Source of the DNA: CAZYFH01 sp964646815
Lineage (GTDB): Bacteria > Acidobacteriota > Vicinamibacteria > Vicinamibacterales > UBA8438
Reading direction: 5' to 3'
Assembly (NCBI GenBank): GCA_964646815.1
Contig: CAZYFH010000015.1
Span: forward strand, 1-64,000
DNA: 64,000 nt
The notes below the pieces were generated by a model. It saw only the letters and a list, made by a program, of their open reading frames with translations, had not been told where the DNA came from and searched no databases. Position 1 is the stretch's first letter. Every line of letters starts with the position of its first letter. Below are positions 42,095 to 49,483 of this stretch, piece by piece. The position numbers were made by a program, and so were the translations under genes.

Positions 42095-42125
42095 TTGACA
42101 AGTCACCGCTCTCGTCCGCTACGAT
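42095..42125 (+). promoter_or_regulatory. Putative his operon promoter
   Basis: TTGACA (42095-42100) and TACGAT (42120-42125) are separated by 19 nt, slightly long for a sigma70 promoter. Transcription would start near 42132, just before the leader peptide. This is the only good -35 match in the gap between phoD and hisI. Confidence 0.5.
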
Positions 42126-42138
42126 ATGCGGAGTCACC

Positions 42139-42219
42139 GTGCGAGTCCTTCACGACACACATCATCGTCACCACCATCTCCCGCCCGACGGCGGGGCAGC
42201 GGTGCTACGTGTGATGTAG
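42139..42219 (+). CDS. hisL: Histidine operon leader peptide
   Basis: A 26-codon ORF from GTG 42139 to TAG 42217-42219, with GGAG (42130-42133) 5 nt upstream. The peptide begins MRVLHDTHHRHHHLPP: six of nine consecutive codons, 5 to 13, are His. Such a run is the hallmark of a his leader peptide: when charged tRNA-His is scarce the ribosome stalls on these codons and the downstream RNA folds as an antiterminator. The ORF sits between a promoter and a strong terminator directly upstream of hisI. Confidence 0.85.
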   Translation: MRVLHDTHHRHHHLPPDGGAAVLRVM

Positions 42220-42257
42220 ACGCGATCAGGACGCGCACGCACCACGAGGCCTCGCCG
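42180..42257 (+). promoter_or_regulatory. his attenuator: mutually exclusive 1:2 and 2:3 hairpins
   Basis: Strand 1 CCCGCC (42180-42185) pairs with GGCGGG (42190-42195) around a 4-nt loop, directly after the His codons. The overlapping strand 2 CGGCGGGGC (42189-42197) can instead pair over 9 bp (one G-U) with GCCTCGCCG (42249-42257), which is the 5' arm of the terminator. A ribosome stalled at the His codons would cover strand 1 and so favour 2:3, allowing read-through into hisI. Confidence 0.78.
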
Positions 42258-42283
42258 CAAACCACGGCGAGGCCTTTTTGTTT
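42247..42283 (+). terminator. Intrinsic terminator of the his attenuator (3:4 hairpin)
   Basis: AGGCCTCGCCG (42247-42257), loop CAAACCA, CGGCGAGGCCT (42265-42275): a perfect 11-bp GC-rich stem followed by TTTTGTTT. It lies between the leader peptide and hisI, where it would stop transcription when histidine is plentiful. Confidence 0.9.
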
Positions 42284-42305
42284 GGACGACGGCGTGAGGG
42301 GATCC

Positions 42306-42620
42306 ATGGATTTTTCAAAGCTCGACGGGTTGATTCCGGCGGTCGTACAGGATGACGAGAGCAACGAAGTGCTGATGGTCGGCTTCATGAATCAGGAAGC
42401 CCTCGACCGAACGCGCTCATCTGGGTTCGCCACCTTTTTCAGTCGCACACGCAGCAAGCTCTGGATGAAAGGGGAAACCTCGGGCAACCGACTCAAGGTG
42501 TGCCGACTGCTTACCGACTGTGACGATGACACGGTGCTGGTCCGCGTGGAGCGTCAGGGCAAGGGCAACGTCTGCCATACCGGCGAGCGCTCCTGCTTCT
42601 TCACGGAGCTCCAGCCATGA
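42306..42620 (+). CDS. hisI: Phosphoribosyl-AMP cyclohydrolase
   Basis: A 104-residue stand-alone HisI, opening the purine ring of PR-AMP (histidine pathway step 3). MVGFMNQEALDRTRSSGFAT and FFSRTRSKLWMKGETSGNRL are the conserved substrate stretches. Zinc and magnesium ligands are in CRLLTDCDDDTVLVRVE and GNVCHTGERSCFF. The HisE domain often fused at the C-terminus is absent. It is the first structural gene after the attenuator. Confidence 0.95.
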   Translation: MDFSKLDGLIPAVVQDDESNEVLMVGFMNQEALDRTRSSGFATFFSRTRSKLWMKGETSGNRLKVCRLLTDCDDDTVLVRVERQGKGNVCHTGERSCFFTELQP

Positions 42621-42657
42621 AGCTCGCCCGGGGCCACACATCCAGGTTCGCGACGTC

Positions 42658-43539
42658 ATGACACTGAGACTCGGTATTCCCAAAGGGTCGTTGCAGGACT
42701 CCACCGTGCAATTGTTCGCACGTGCAGGGTTCAAGATCTACGTCCGCTCGCGCTCGTACTTCCCGACGATCGATGATCCTGAGATCGAGTGCACGCTGAT
42801 CCGCGCCCAGGAGATGGCGCGCTATGTCTCGGACGACGCCGTCGACGTCGGTCTGACCGGCCAGGACTGGATTGCTGAGCATCACGCCGCCACGGGGAAC
42901 GACGTCACCGCCGTCGCCGATCTCATCTACTCAAAGCAGAGCTTCCGTCGAGTGCGGTGGGTGCTCGCGGTACCCGAGGAATCGCGTTACCGCTCGCCGC
43001 AGGATCTGGAGGGCGCCCGCATCTCGACCGAGCTGGTCCGCGTGACCGAGGCGTACTTTGCGCGACTCGACGTCAGCGTCAACGTGGAGTTCTCCTGGGG
43101 CGCGACAGAGGTCAAGCCGCCAGACCTAGCCGACGCCATCGTCGAGGCCACCGAAACCGGATCGACCCTGCACGCGAATCACTTACGCATCATCGATACG
43201 GTCCTCGAGTCGAACCCGCAGCTCATCGCGAACACTCAGGCGCTTGAGGACGGGTGGAAGCGGACCAAGATCGACAACATCGCGCTGCTGCTCAAGGCGG
43301 CGATGGACGCGCAGGGGCGCGTGGGATTGATGCTGAACGTCGAGCGCGACCAGCTCAACGCCGTGCTCGCGCTCCTGCCGGCGCTGCACCGGCCGACGGT
43401 ATCACCACTCAGCGACGATGGATGGGTTGCGGTCTCCTCGATCCTCGAAGAGCGCGCGGTGCGGGAGCTGATTCCGAAGCTGAAAGCGGCCGGCGGCCAA
43501 GGGATTGTCGAGTATCCCCTGAACAAGATTGTGGTCTAG
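42658..43539 (+). CDS. hisG: ATP phosphoribosyltransferase, long form
   Basis: A 293-residue HisG, catalysing the committed first step, PRPP + ATP. The start is MTLRLGIPKGSLQDSTVQLF, followed by the conserved VDVGLTGQDWIAEHH and the PRPP-loop region DAIVEATETGSTLHANHLRI. The C-terminal ~75 residues (LMLNVERDQLNAVLALLPAL; EERAVRELIPKLKAAGGQGI) form the ACT-like domain that binds histidine, so feedback inhibition should operate together with attenuation. HisZ is not needed for the long form. It lies 37 nt after hisI. Confidence 0.95.
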   Translation: MTLRLGIPKGSLQDSTVQLFARAGFKIYVRSRSYFPTIDDPEIECTLIRAQEMARYVSDDAVDVGLTGQDWIAEHHAATGNDVTAVADLIYSKQSFRRVRWVLAVPEESRYRSPQDLEGARISTELVRVTEAYFARLDVSVNVEFSWGATEVKPPDLADAIVEATETGSTLHANHLRIIDTVLESNPQLIANTQALEDGWKRTKIDNIALLLKAAMDAQGRVGLMLNVERDQLNAVLALLPALHRPTVSPLSDDGWVAVSSILEERAVRELIPKLKAAGGQGIVEYPLNKIVV

Positions 43540-43540
43540 G

Positions 43541-43632
43541 ACGCGGGGCTCAAGGTGCAGGTTCCAGGGTCAACTGGTGGGGCCGGCCCGTGGCCCTGGC
43601 GTTGACTCCTGAACCCGAGCACATGTCGAGGC
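43541..43632. repeat. GGTTCC-type repeat inside the his operon
   Basis: The hisG-hisD gap contains AAGGTGCAGGTTCCAGGGTC and GACTCCTGAACCCGAGC, members of the dispersed repeat family. Confidence 0.5.
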
Positions 43633-43638
43633 ACCCAG

Positions 43639-44874
43639 ATGAGGATCATTGCATCGTCGAACAAGCGCGCGGTGCGGCAACTGGTCGAGCGCGCCCAAGC
43701 GACCGACGTAGGACTGGAGCGTCGCGTGGCGCGAATCGTGAACGACGTGCGCCGGCGCGGCGACCACGCGGTGCGCGACTATGCCCGGAAGTTCGACCGG
43801 CTGACGGGCTCACTCGAGCTAACGGCCGCTGAAATTCGCCGCGGTGCGCGTGAGGCGCCACCGGCCGTGCGAGCGGCCATTACGGTAGCTGCGCGTCACA
43901 TCCGCCGAGTCGCCGCGAAGCAGCTCCCGCGTGTGTGGAGCACGTCGGTGGTGCCAGGCGTGGTCATCGAGCAGCGAGTCACTCCACTCGAACGCGTCGG
44001 CTGCTATGTGCCGGGGGGGCGATACCCGCTCCCGTCATCGCTGCTCATGACCGCGATTCCGGCCCGGGTGGCCGGCGTGCGGCACGTGGTCGCCGCGTGT
44101 CCGAGCCCGGAGCCGGCCGTGCTGGCGGCGGCCGTCGAAGCCGGTGTGTCGCGCCTCTTTCGCATGGGCGGCGCGCACGCGATCGCCGCCTTCGCGTACG
44201 GCACCGCGACCGTCCCCCGCGTCGACAAAATCGTCGGCCCTGGGAACGCCTACGTCGCGACCGCCAAAGCACGTGTCGCGCCACACTGCGCGATCGACTT
44301 CTATGCCGGCCCGACGGAAATTGTCGTCGTCGCGACGACGGGCAAGCCCGAGTGGATCGCCGCCGATCTGGTGGCGCAGGCGGAGCATGACCCCGACGCG
44401 CGCGCAGTGTGCGTGACCACGAGCCGGCGACTCGCGCGCGCCGTCGTCGCGGCCGTTGACTCCCAGGTGTCCGACCACCCCGTTGCCCGGCCCTCGCTCG
44501 ACCGGCACGGTGTCGTCGTCGTCGCGCGCAGCGTCAGCGACGCAGTCGATCTCGCAAATCAGATCGCACCGGAGCACGCGGTCTGTGACACCGTCGCGAT
44601 CGCCAGGCGGCTCACCATGGCCGGGACCGTCTTCGTGGGACCCTATGCCGCGCAGGCGGCCGGCGACTATGCGACCGGGTCGAACCACGTCCTCCCTACC
44701 GGTGGCGTCGCCCGCTTCCGGGGCGGGCTGAGCGCGTCCGACTTCGTCCGGGTCAACAGCGTGCAGCGGCTGACCCGACGCGGCCTGCGGCGGCTGGCGC
44801 CGAGCGTGTTGTCGCTGGCGAACGCCGAGGGCCTGCGCGCGCACGCCGCGTCGGTGGCGATGCGCGTGCTGTAG
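43639..44874 (+). CDS. hisD: Histidinol dehydrogenase
   Basis: A 411-residue NAD-dependent enzyme for the last two steps of histidine synthesis. Family landmarks: VERVGCYVPGGRYPLPSSLL-like text here reads PLERVGCYVPGGRYPLPSSL; FRMGGAHAIAAFAYGTATVP; DKIVGPGNAYVATAKARV; and IDFYAGPTEIVVVATTGKPE. Zinc-site and base residues are in DLVAQAEHDPDARAVCVTTS, IAPEHAVCDT and GDYATGSNHVLPTGG. All are intact and the length is normal (~430). Confidence 0.95.
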   Translation: MRIIASSNKRAVRQLVERAQATDVGLERRVARIVNDVRRRGDHAVRDYARKFDRLTGSLELTAAEIRRGAREAPPAVRAAITVAARHIRRVAAKQLPRVWSTSVVPGVVIEQRVTPLERVGCYVPGGRYPLPSSLLMTAIPARVAGVRHVVAACPSPEPAVLAAAVEAGVSRLFRMGGAHAIAAFAYGTATVPRVDKIVGPGNAYVATAKARVAPHCAIDFYAGPTEIVVVATTGKPEWIAADLVAQAEHDPDARAVCVTTSRRLARAVVAAVDSQVSDHPVARPSLDRHGVVVVARSVSDAVDLANQIAPEHAVCDTVAIARRLTMAGTVFVGPYAAQAAGDYATGSNHVLPTGGVARFRGGLSASDFVRVNSVQRLTRRGLRRLAPSVLSLANAEGLRAHAASVAMRVL

Positions 44875-44882
44875 GAGCGCGG

Positions 44883-45488
44883 GTGACCGCGAACGGAACG
44901 ATGCGACGAGCAGCCATTATGCGCAAGACGACGGAGACGCAGATCGCCGTGCGTCTGACGCTTGACGGAAAGGGCCGGTACGAGATCGACACCGGGATCA
45001 GGTTTCTTGATCACATGCTCGAGCTGGTGACGCGGCATGGGGCGTTCGATTTGACGATCCGGGCGACGGGCGACCTTGACGTCGACCAACATCACACGGT
45101 CGAGGACGTCGGCATCGGCCTCGGGGAAGCGGTGGCGAAGGCTCTAGGTACACGCCGCGGCATCAACCGCGCCGGGTACTTCGTGATGCCGATGGACGAG
45201 ACGCTTGGTGTCGCGGCGATTGACCTGAGCGGGCGGACGCACGCCGTGGTCGACCTGAAGCTCCGCGTGCGGCGCGTCGGTGATCTGCAGGGGGAGCTGA
45301 TCCATGACTTCTTCGACGGCTTCGCCCAAGGGGCCCACGCCAACGTGCATGTCAAGGTGCTTTATGGCCGGTCGAGTCATCACCAGGTCGAGGCGCTCTT
45401 CAAGGCGTTCGGACGCGCGTTGCGTGTCGCGTGCTCACGCGATCGCCAACTCGGCAGGATGTTACCGAGCACGAAGGGACTGCTGTGA
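44883..45488 (+). CDS. hisB: Imidazoleglycerol-phosphate dehydratase
   Basis: A 201-residue dehydratase with no phosphatase domain. The start is GTG 44883, with AGGAG 5 nt upstream overlapping the hisD stop. Manganese-binding repeats are FLDHMLELVTRHGAFDLTIR with DVDQHHTVEDVGIGLGEAVA, and ELIHDFFDGFAQGAHANVHV with YGRSSHHQVEALFKAFGRAL. It ends in STKGLL. Histidinol-phosphate phosphatase must be encoded elsewhere. Its stop overlaps the hisH start (GTGA). Confidence 0.95.
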   Translation: MTANGTMRRAAIMRKTTETQIAVRLTLDGKGRYEIDTGIRFLDHMLELVTRHGAFDLTIRATGDLDVDQHHTVEDVGIGLGEAVAKALGTRRGINRAGYFVMPMDETLGVAAIDLSGRTHAVVDLKLRVRRVGDLQGELIHDFFDGFAQGAHANVHVKVLYGRSSHHQVEALFKAFGRALRVACSRDRQLGRMLPSTKGLL

Positions 45489-46117
45489 TAGCCCTCATTG
45501 ACTACGGCGCCGGAAACCTGGCCTCGGTGCGGAAGGCACTCACGCATCTCGGTGCGTCGTTCGAGACGCCGGCCGGGCCAGGCGACCTCGCGCGCGCCGA
45601 CGCCATGATCGTGCCGGGCGTCGGGAACTTCGAAGCCACCACGGCACTCGACGCCGGATGGCGAACGGCCATTGACGCAGCGATCGCCCACGGGCGCCCC
45701 CTGCTCGGAATCTGCCTTGGCCTGCAGTGGCTCTTCGACGGCAGCCAAGAAGCACCCGACCGGCCTGGCCTCGGCGCTATGCCTGGCCGCTGCGCGCTCA
45801 TCGAGAACGCCGCAGCCGACGACACCAGCCATGGCGGTGGGATCTTCAAGGTACCCCACGTCGGCTGGAACAGCCTGCACGCGCGCCGGGCGTCGTGGGT
45901 GCTCGATGGCGTCCGCGAGGGCGACCAAGTCTACTTTACCCATTCGTACGCCGCACCGGTCACGGAGGACTGCGTCGGGTCGACGACTTACGGCGTCGAG
46001 TTCGCCAGCGTGGTCGAGCGTGACCACGTGGTCGGCGCGCAGTTCCACCCAGAAAAGTCAGGAAGCGTCGGCCTGCGCATCCTGCAGAATTTCCTAAACC
46101 GCGTCCCGGCGGCTTGA
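45485..46117 (+). CDS. hisH: Imidazole glycerol phosphate synthase, glutaminase subunit
   Basis: A 210-residue class I glutamine amidotransferase starting at GTG 45485 (MIALIDYGAGNLASVRKAL). The oxyanion/nucleophile elbow is LLGICLGLQWLFDGS, with the catalytic Cys; the His and Glu of the triad are in GAQFHPEKSGSVGLRILQNF. It supplies ammonia to HisF. It overlaps hisB by 4 nt. Confidence 0.95.
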   Translation: MIALIDYGAGNLASVRKALTHLGASFETPAGPGDLARADAMIVPGVGNFEATTALDAGWRTAIDAAIAHGRPLLGICLGLQWLFDGSQEAPDRPGLGAMPGRCALIENAAADDTSHGGGIFKVPHVGWNSLHARRASWVLDGVREGDQVYFTHSYAAPVTEDCVGSTTYGVEFASVVERDHVVGAQFHPEKSGSVGLRILQNFLNRVPAA

Positions 46118-46142
46118 TTTGCGTGGAAGCTGGAGCGCCATC

Positions 46143-46185
46143 GTGAATCGGGAACCTTGAACCCTGGAACTATGAACCCCGGACA
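46143..46185. repeat. GGAACC-type repeat in the hisH-hisF gap
   Basis: GGGAACCTTGAACCCTGGAAC followed by TATGAACCCCGGAC: five AACC/AACT units at 7-9 nt spacing between two his genes. Confidence 0.6.
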
Positions 46186-46197
46186 GATCGCACCCTA

Positions 46198-46953
46198 ATG
46201 CTCTCCAAGCGCATCATCGCCTGCCTCGACGTGCGCGACGGCGCGGTCGTGAAGGGTGTCAACTTCGAGGGCCTCCGACAGGCCGGCGATCCAGCCGAAC
46301 TGGCGCGCCGCTACAACGAGGAGGGTATCGATGAGATCGTCGTGCTCGACGTGACTGCGACCATCGAGAAGCGAAAGGCGCTTGCCGATACGATCGGGGC
46401 CGTCGCTCAGGAGATCTTTCTACCGCTCTGCGTGGGCGGGGGCATCAAGAACGAGCGTCACGCCGACGCGGCGATCGAGGCCGGCGCCGACAAGGTGAGC
46501 TTGAACACCGCGGCGCTCGCGCGGCCTGAGCTCCTGACAACGTTGGCGCGCCGCTACGGCAGCCAGGCGGTCATCGTGGCGATCGACGCCAAGCGCCGGA
46601 CCAGGGGATTCCAGATCTATGTCCGGAGCGGCCGGCAGCCGACCGACCGTGATGCCGTCGAATGGGCACGCGAGGCGGCGGACCGCGGTGCGGGGGAGGT
46701 CCTGCTCACGTCCATCGATCGGGACGGCACGAAGAGCGGCTTCGACTGCGAGTTGACCGCCGCCGTCTCCGAGGCAGTGCCGATCCCGGTCATCGCGTCG
46801 GGTGGCGCCGGGTCATTCGATCATTTCGTGGACGTGTTCGGGGCTGGCAAAGCCCATGCCGCGCTCGCAGCGTCGATCTTTCACTACGCCGAGCACGCGG
46901 TACGCGACCTGAAAAGCCATTTGCGCGACCACGGGGTACCGGTACGCCTGTGA
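46198..46953 (+). CDS. hisF: Imidazole glycerol phosphate synthase, cyclase subunit
   Basis: A 251-residue TIM barrel. LSKRIIACLDVRDGAVVKGV contains the first catalytic Asp; LLTSIDRDGTKSGFDCELT contains the second. IPVIASGGAGSFDHFVDVFG is the phosphate-binding loop. With HisH it makes IGP and AICAR. It precedes hisA here, the reverse of the usual hisH-hisA-hisF order. Confidence 0.95.
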   Translation: MLSKRIIACLDVRDGAVVKGVNFEGLRQAGDPAELARRYNEEGIDEIVVLDVTATIEKRKALADTIGAVAQEIFLPLCVGGGIKNERHADAAIEAGADKVSLNTAALARPELLTTLARRYGSQAVIVAIDAKRRTRGFQIYVRSGRQPTDRDAVEWAREAADRGAGEVLLTSIDRDGTKSGFDCELTAAVSEAVPIPVIASGGAGSFDHFVDVFGAGKAHAALAASIFHYAEHAVRDLKSHLRDHGVPVRL

Positions 46954-46980
46954 CGGTTCGACACGTGATCGGTGACGATG

Positions 46981-47018
46981 TCCCGAACCCTGGAACCCGG
47001 AACTTGGAACCTGGAACC
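46981..47018. repeat. GGAACC-type repeat in the hisF-hisA gap, most regular copy
   Basis: GAACCCTGGAACCCGGAACT continues with TGGAACCTGGAACC: five units with near-regular 7-8 nt period, just before hisA. Confidence 0.65.
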
Positions 47019-47035
47019 ATGGCAGAGACCTCCTC

Positions 47036-47737
47036 ATGCTGATCCCGTCCATCGATCTACGCGGCGGCCAAGTCGTGCAACTCATCCAGGGTGAGCGGCC
47101 AGCGATCGCAAGCGACGACATCACGGGATGGGTCGACCGGTTCTCTGGATTCCCCCAGGTGCAGCTCATCGACCTCGATGCCGCAATTGGCACCGGGACG
47201 AACGACCCGATCGTGCGCGACATCGCACCCAAGCTGTCATGCCGTGTGGGCGGCGGCATCCGAACCATCGCCCGGGCGCAAGCAGTGCTCGCCTACGGGG
47301 CAACGGCCATTATCGTCGGGTCTTCCTTCTTTCGTGACGGACGGCCCGACGTCGAGTTTGCTCGGCGTCTCGCCGACGCGGTGGGCTCCGATCGGGTCAT
47401 CGGCGCCGTCGACAGCAAGTCCGGCCGGGTGGTCATCAAGGGCTGGCGCGAGCCGACGCCGCTCACCGCCGTAGAGGCGGTTGCCGCACTCGAGCCGTTC
47501 TGCGGCGAGTTTCTCTATACACACGTCGACACGGAGGGGCTAATGCAGGGCACCGACCTCGACGCGGTGATGGCGGTCCGGGAGTCGACGAGCCGTCGCG
47601 TCACGGCGGCTGGCGGCATCACGACCGAGGCGGAGATCCACCGGCTCCACGCGGCGGGCATCGACGCGGTCGTCGGGATGGCCATCTACACCGGCAGGCT
47701 CGCTGCGCGACCGCCCGCGTCCGAAGAGTCCTCCTGA
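47036..47737 (+). CDS. hisA: ProFAR isomerase
   Basis: A 233-residue TIM barrel homologous to HisF. MLIPSIDLRGGQVVQLIQGE contains the catalytic Asp, RVGGGIRTIARAQAVLAYGA the first phosphate loop, and FLYTHVDTEGLMQGTDLDAV the second Asp region. RRVTAAGGITTEAEIHRLHA is the second phosphate loop. Last gene of the operon. hisC, hisE and the histidinol-phosphatase gene are not in the window. Confidence 0.94.
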   Translation: MLIPSIDLRGGQVVQLIQGERPAIASDDITGWVDRFSGFPQVQLIDLDAAIGTGTNDPIVRDIAPKLSCRVGGGIRTIARAQAVLAYGATAIIVGSSFFRDGRPDVEFARRLADAVGSDRVIGAVDSKSGRVVIKGWREPTPLTAVEAVAALEPFCGEFLYTHVDTEGLMQGTDLDAVMAVRESTSRRVTAAGGITTEAEIHRLHAAGIDAVVGMAIYTGRLAARPPASEESS

Positions 47738-47873
47738 CACGAGGCTGACCGTCCAGCTGCGTCGTTTCGGCTGCGTGTCGAATACGCATGATAGGCTTGG
47801 CTCACGGACGCCGGCTTTCCCGTTTACCATGCTGAGAAGAGTCGTTCGTCGTCGTATCGCAATCGCACCGTAA

Positions 47874-48178
47874 CCGTGGATCAAGACCGAGAACCCCGCA
47901 CCGGACAAGCAAGATCCGCGCATCCCACGGTGGAAGTACGACACGGTTCCACGTGCCATTCTCCGCAACGTGCCGGCGCGCGGCACCGGCGTCGCATTCG
48001 GCGACCTCCCCCGTCTTGTGCGCGACTCGCTGCCAAGGGCGACGCTGGTCGACCTGGAGTCGGTGAGCTGGCACACACGACGGTCGTCAAGCTCGATCTC
48101 GACGCCCGCGGCGAGCTGTATTGCGGCACGGGCATGAAACCACAGACCCTGTTGCGCGCACGCAAGCGGCGCTCCTGA
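47874..48178 (+). pseudogene. Small DUF6958-like gene, no start codon and frameshifted
   Basis: One frame reads IKTENPAPDKQDPRIPRWKY, then VPRAILRNVPARGTGVAFGD and LVRDSLPRATLVDLESVSWH. The family text then continues in another frame as TTVVKLDLDARGELY and KPQTLLRARKRRS. The junction lies near 48072. The first frame has only ATC at the expected start and a TAA just upstream. It resembles short winged-helix-like proteins of unknown function; the family assignment is from memory and tentative. Confidence 0.55.
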
Positions 48179-48237
48179 TTCCAGCGCACGGGTGTTGGCG
48201 CCGGCGAGGATCGTTCATCATTCCGGTACAGGAACCC

Positions 48238-48987
48238 ATGATGCCGACCTGGGACCCAAACCAGTACGCACGTCATGCGCGGTTCGTCTCCGATCTGGGC
48301 GCACCGGTCGTCGACCTGCTCGAACCGCACGCGGGCGATCGGGTGCTCGACCTCGGGTGCGGTGACGGTGCGCTAACCCAGCGCCTGGTCGCGGCCGGAT
48401 GCCACGTGGTCGCGATCGACAGCAGTCCGGAGCAGGTCTGGGCCGCGATGGAGCGCGGTCTCGACGCGCGCATCATCGACGCGGCAGCGCTCGACTTCTG
48501 CGGCGAGTTCGATGCCGTGTTCAGCAACGCCGTGTTGCACTGGATCAAGGACGCAGACGCCGTGCTGCGCGGCGTCCACCGCGCGCTTCGGCCCGGGGGA
48601 CGGTTCGTCGCGGAGATGGGCGGCACCGGCTGCGTGGCCTCGATTCGAGGGGCGTTCCAGACGGCGCTCTCCCGCCGGGGGATCGATGCCGCCACGCTTG
48701 ACCCGTGGTACTTTCCGACGGCCGACGACTACAGGGCCCGCCTGGACGCACACGGGTTTGCTGTCGATCTCCTTACCGTGTTCCCGCGTCCGACGCCCCT
48801 TCCGTCTGACGTGACCAGCTGGCTCGACATCTTCGCGCAGCCGTTTCTTGCCGGCGTCCCGCCGGGTGAACGGGCAGGCCTCCGCGACGAGGTCCGCACC
48901 CTGCTCGAGTCTGGTCTGCGGCACGCGGACGGGACCTGGGTCGTCGACTACGTCAGGCTGAGGACCGCCGCTACGAAACGCAGGTGA
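48238..48987 (+). CDS. Class I SAM-dependent methyltransferase
   Basis: A 249-residue methyltransferase starting at ATG 48238 with AGGA upstream. Motif I is RVLDLGCGDGALTQRLVAAG, the acidic loop is VVAIDSSPEQVWAAM, and AVFSNAVLHWIKDADAVLRG is the motif IV/V region. This last stretch (NAxLHWxxD) is typical of trans-aconitate 2-methyltransferase relatives. The C-terminal half (LDPWYFPTADDYRARLDAHG) agrees with that group. The substrate is otherwise unproven. Confidence 0.85.
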   Translation: MMPTWDPNQYARHARFVSDLGAPVVDLLEPHAGDRVLDLGCGDGALTQRLVAAGCHVVAIDSSPEQVWAAMERGLDARIIDAAALDFCGEFDAVFSNAVLHWIKDADAVLRGVHRALRPGGRFVAEMGGTGCVASIRGAFQTALSRRGIDAATLDPWYFPTADDYRARLDAHGFAVDLLTVFPRPTPLPSDVTSWLDIFAQPFLAGVPPGERAGLRDEVRTLLESGLRHADGTWVVDYVRLRTAATKRR

Positions 48988-48989
48988 CC

Positions 48990-49443
48990 ACGCAACCGCC
49001 CAAGGCCTGGGTGTGGGGATTCGCGCGTGTGGCCGTCACGACGTGGACTAGCGCATCCCGTTCGCCCTGGCATGCCGATTCGTCGTGTGTGAGGGTCTGC
49101 TGGCGCTCCTCCTGGGGCCCGTGGCGCTCGTGGGCATTGGCGTGTTCGGGCCACCGTACTGGCTCACCGGCCGGATGAATCGCGGAGCGCCCGACCTGCA
49201 GCGCCGGGCTAACTGACAGGTCATGGGCAGCGTCTGTGCCTACGGTATGTGGATCGGGCCCCTGTCAGGAGCCGCGGCGGTCTGGGGCAACGCGTCGAGC
49301 GCGAGGCGGCCTCGATCCGAGCGATTCGCGCATTTCTGGCGCTTTGTCAGACGCCGCTGCGGGCACGGGCGATGCTCATGCGGCAGCGCGCGGCACTGGC
49401 CTCCGTGCTCGACCAATTGCGCGAGTGGATTACGCCTCCGTAG
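48990..49443 (+). pseudogene. Degraded membrane-associated protein gene, perhaps acyltransferase-like
   Basis: No intact ORF. One frame contains a membrane-like segment LLALLLGPVALVGIGVFGPP followed by YWLTGRMNRGAPDLQ. Another frame near 49300-49443 ends REAASIRAIRAFLALCQ and ASVLDQLREWITPP. The order resembles the C-terminal half of some lysophospholipid acyltransferases, but the resemblance is weak. At least one frame change and stops are present. Confidence 0.3.
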
Positions 49444-49483
49444 AAGATCGGATCCGTTCAAACGATCCGAGGTAACGTAAACA

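Noticed and set aside
42126..42305. T-box or riboswitch upstream of hisI
   Set aside because: No T-box consensus or specifier-loop layout is visible; the His-codon ORF plus competing hairpins explain the region better.
46981..47018. Regular repeats considered as a CRISPR array
   Set aside because: Unit length is only 7-8 nt, units are degenerate and there are no spacers or cas genes.
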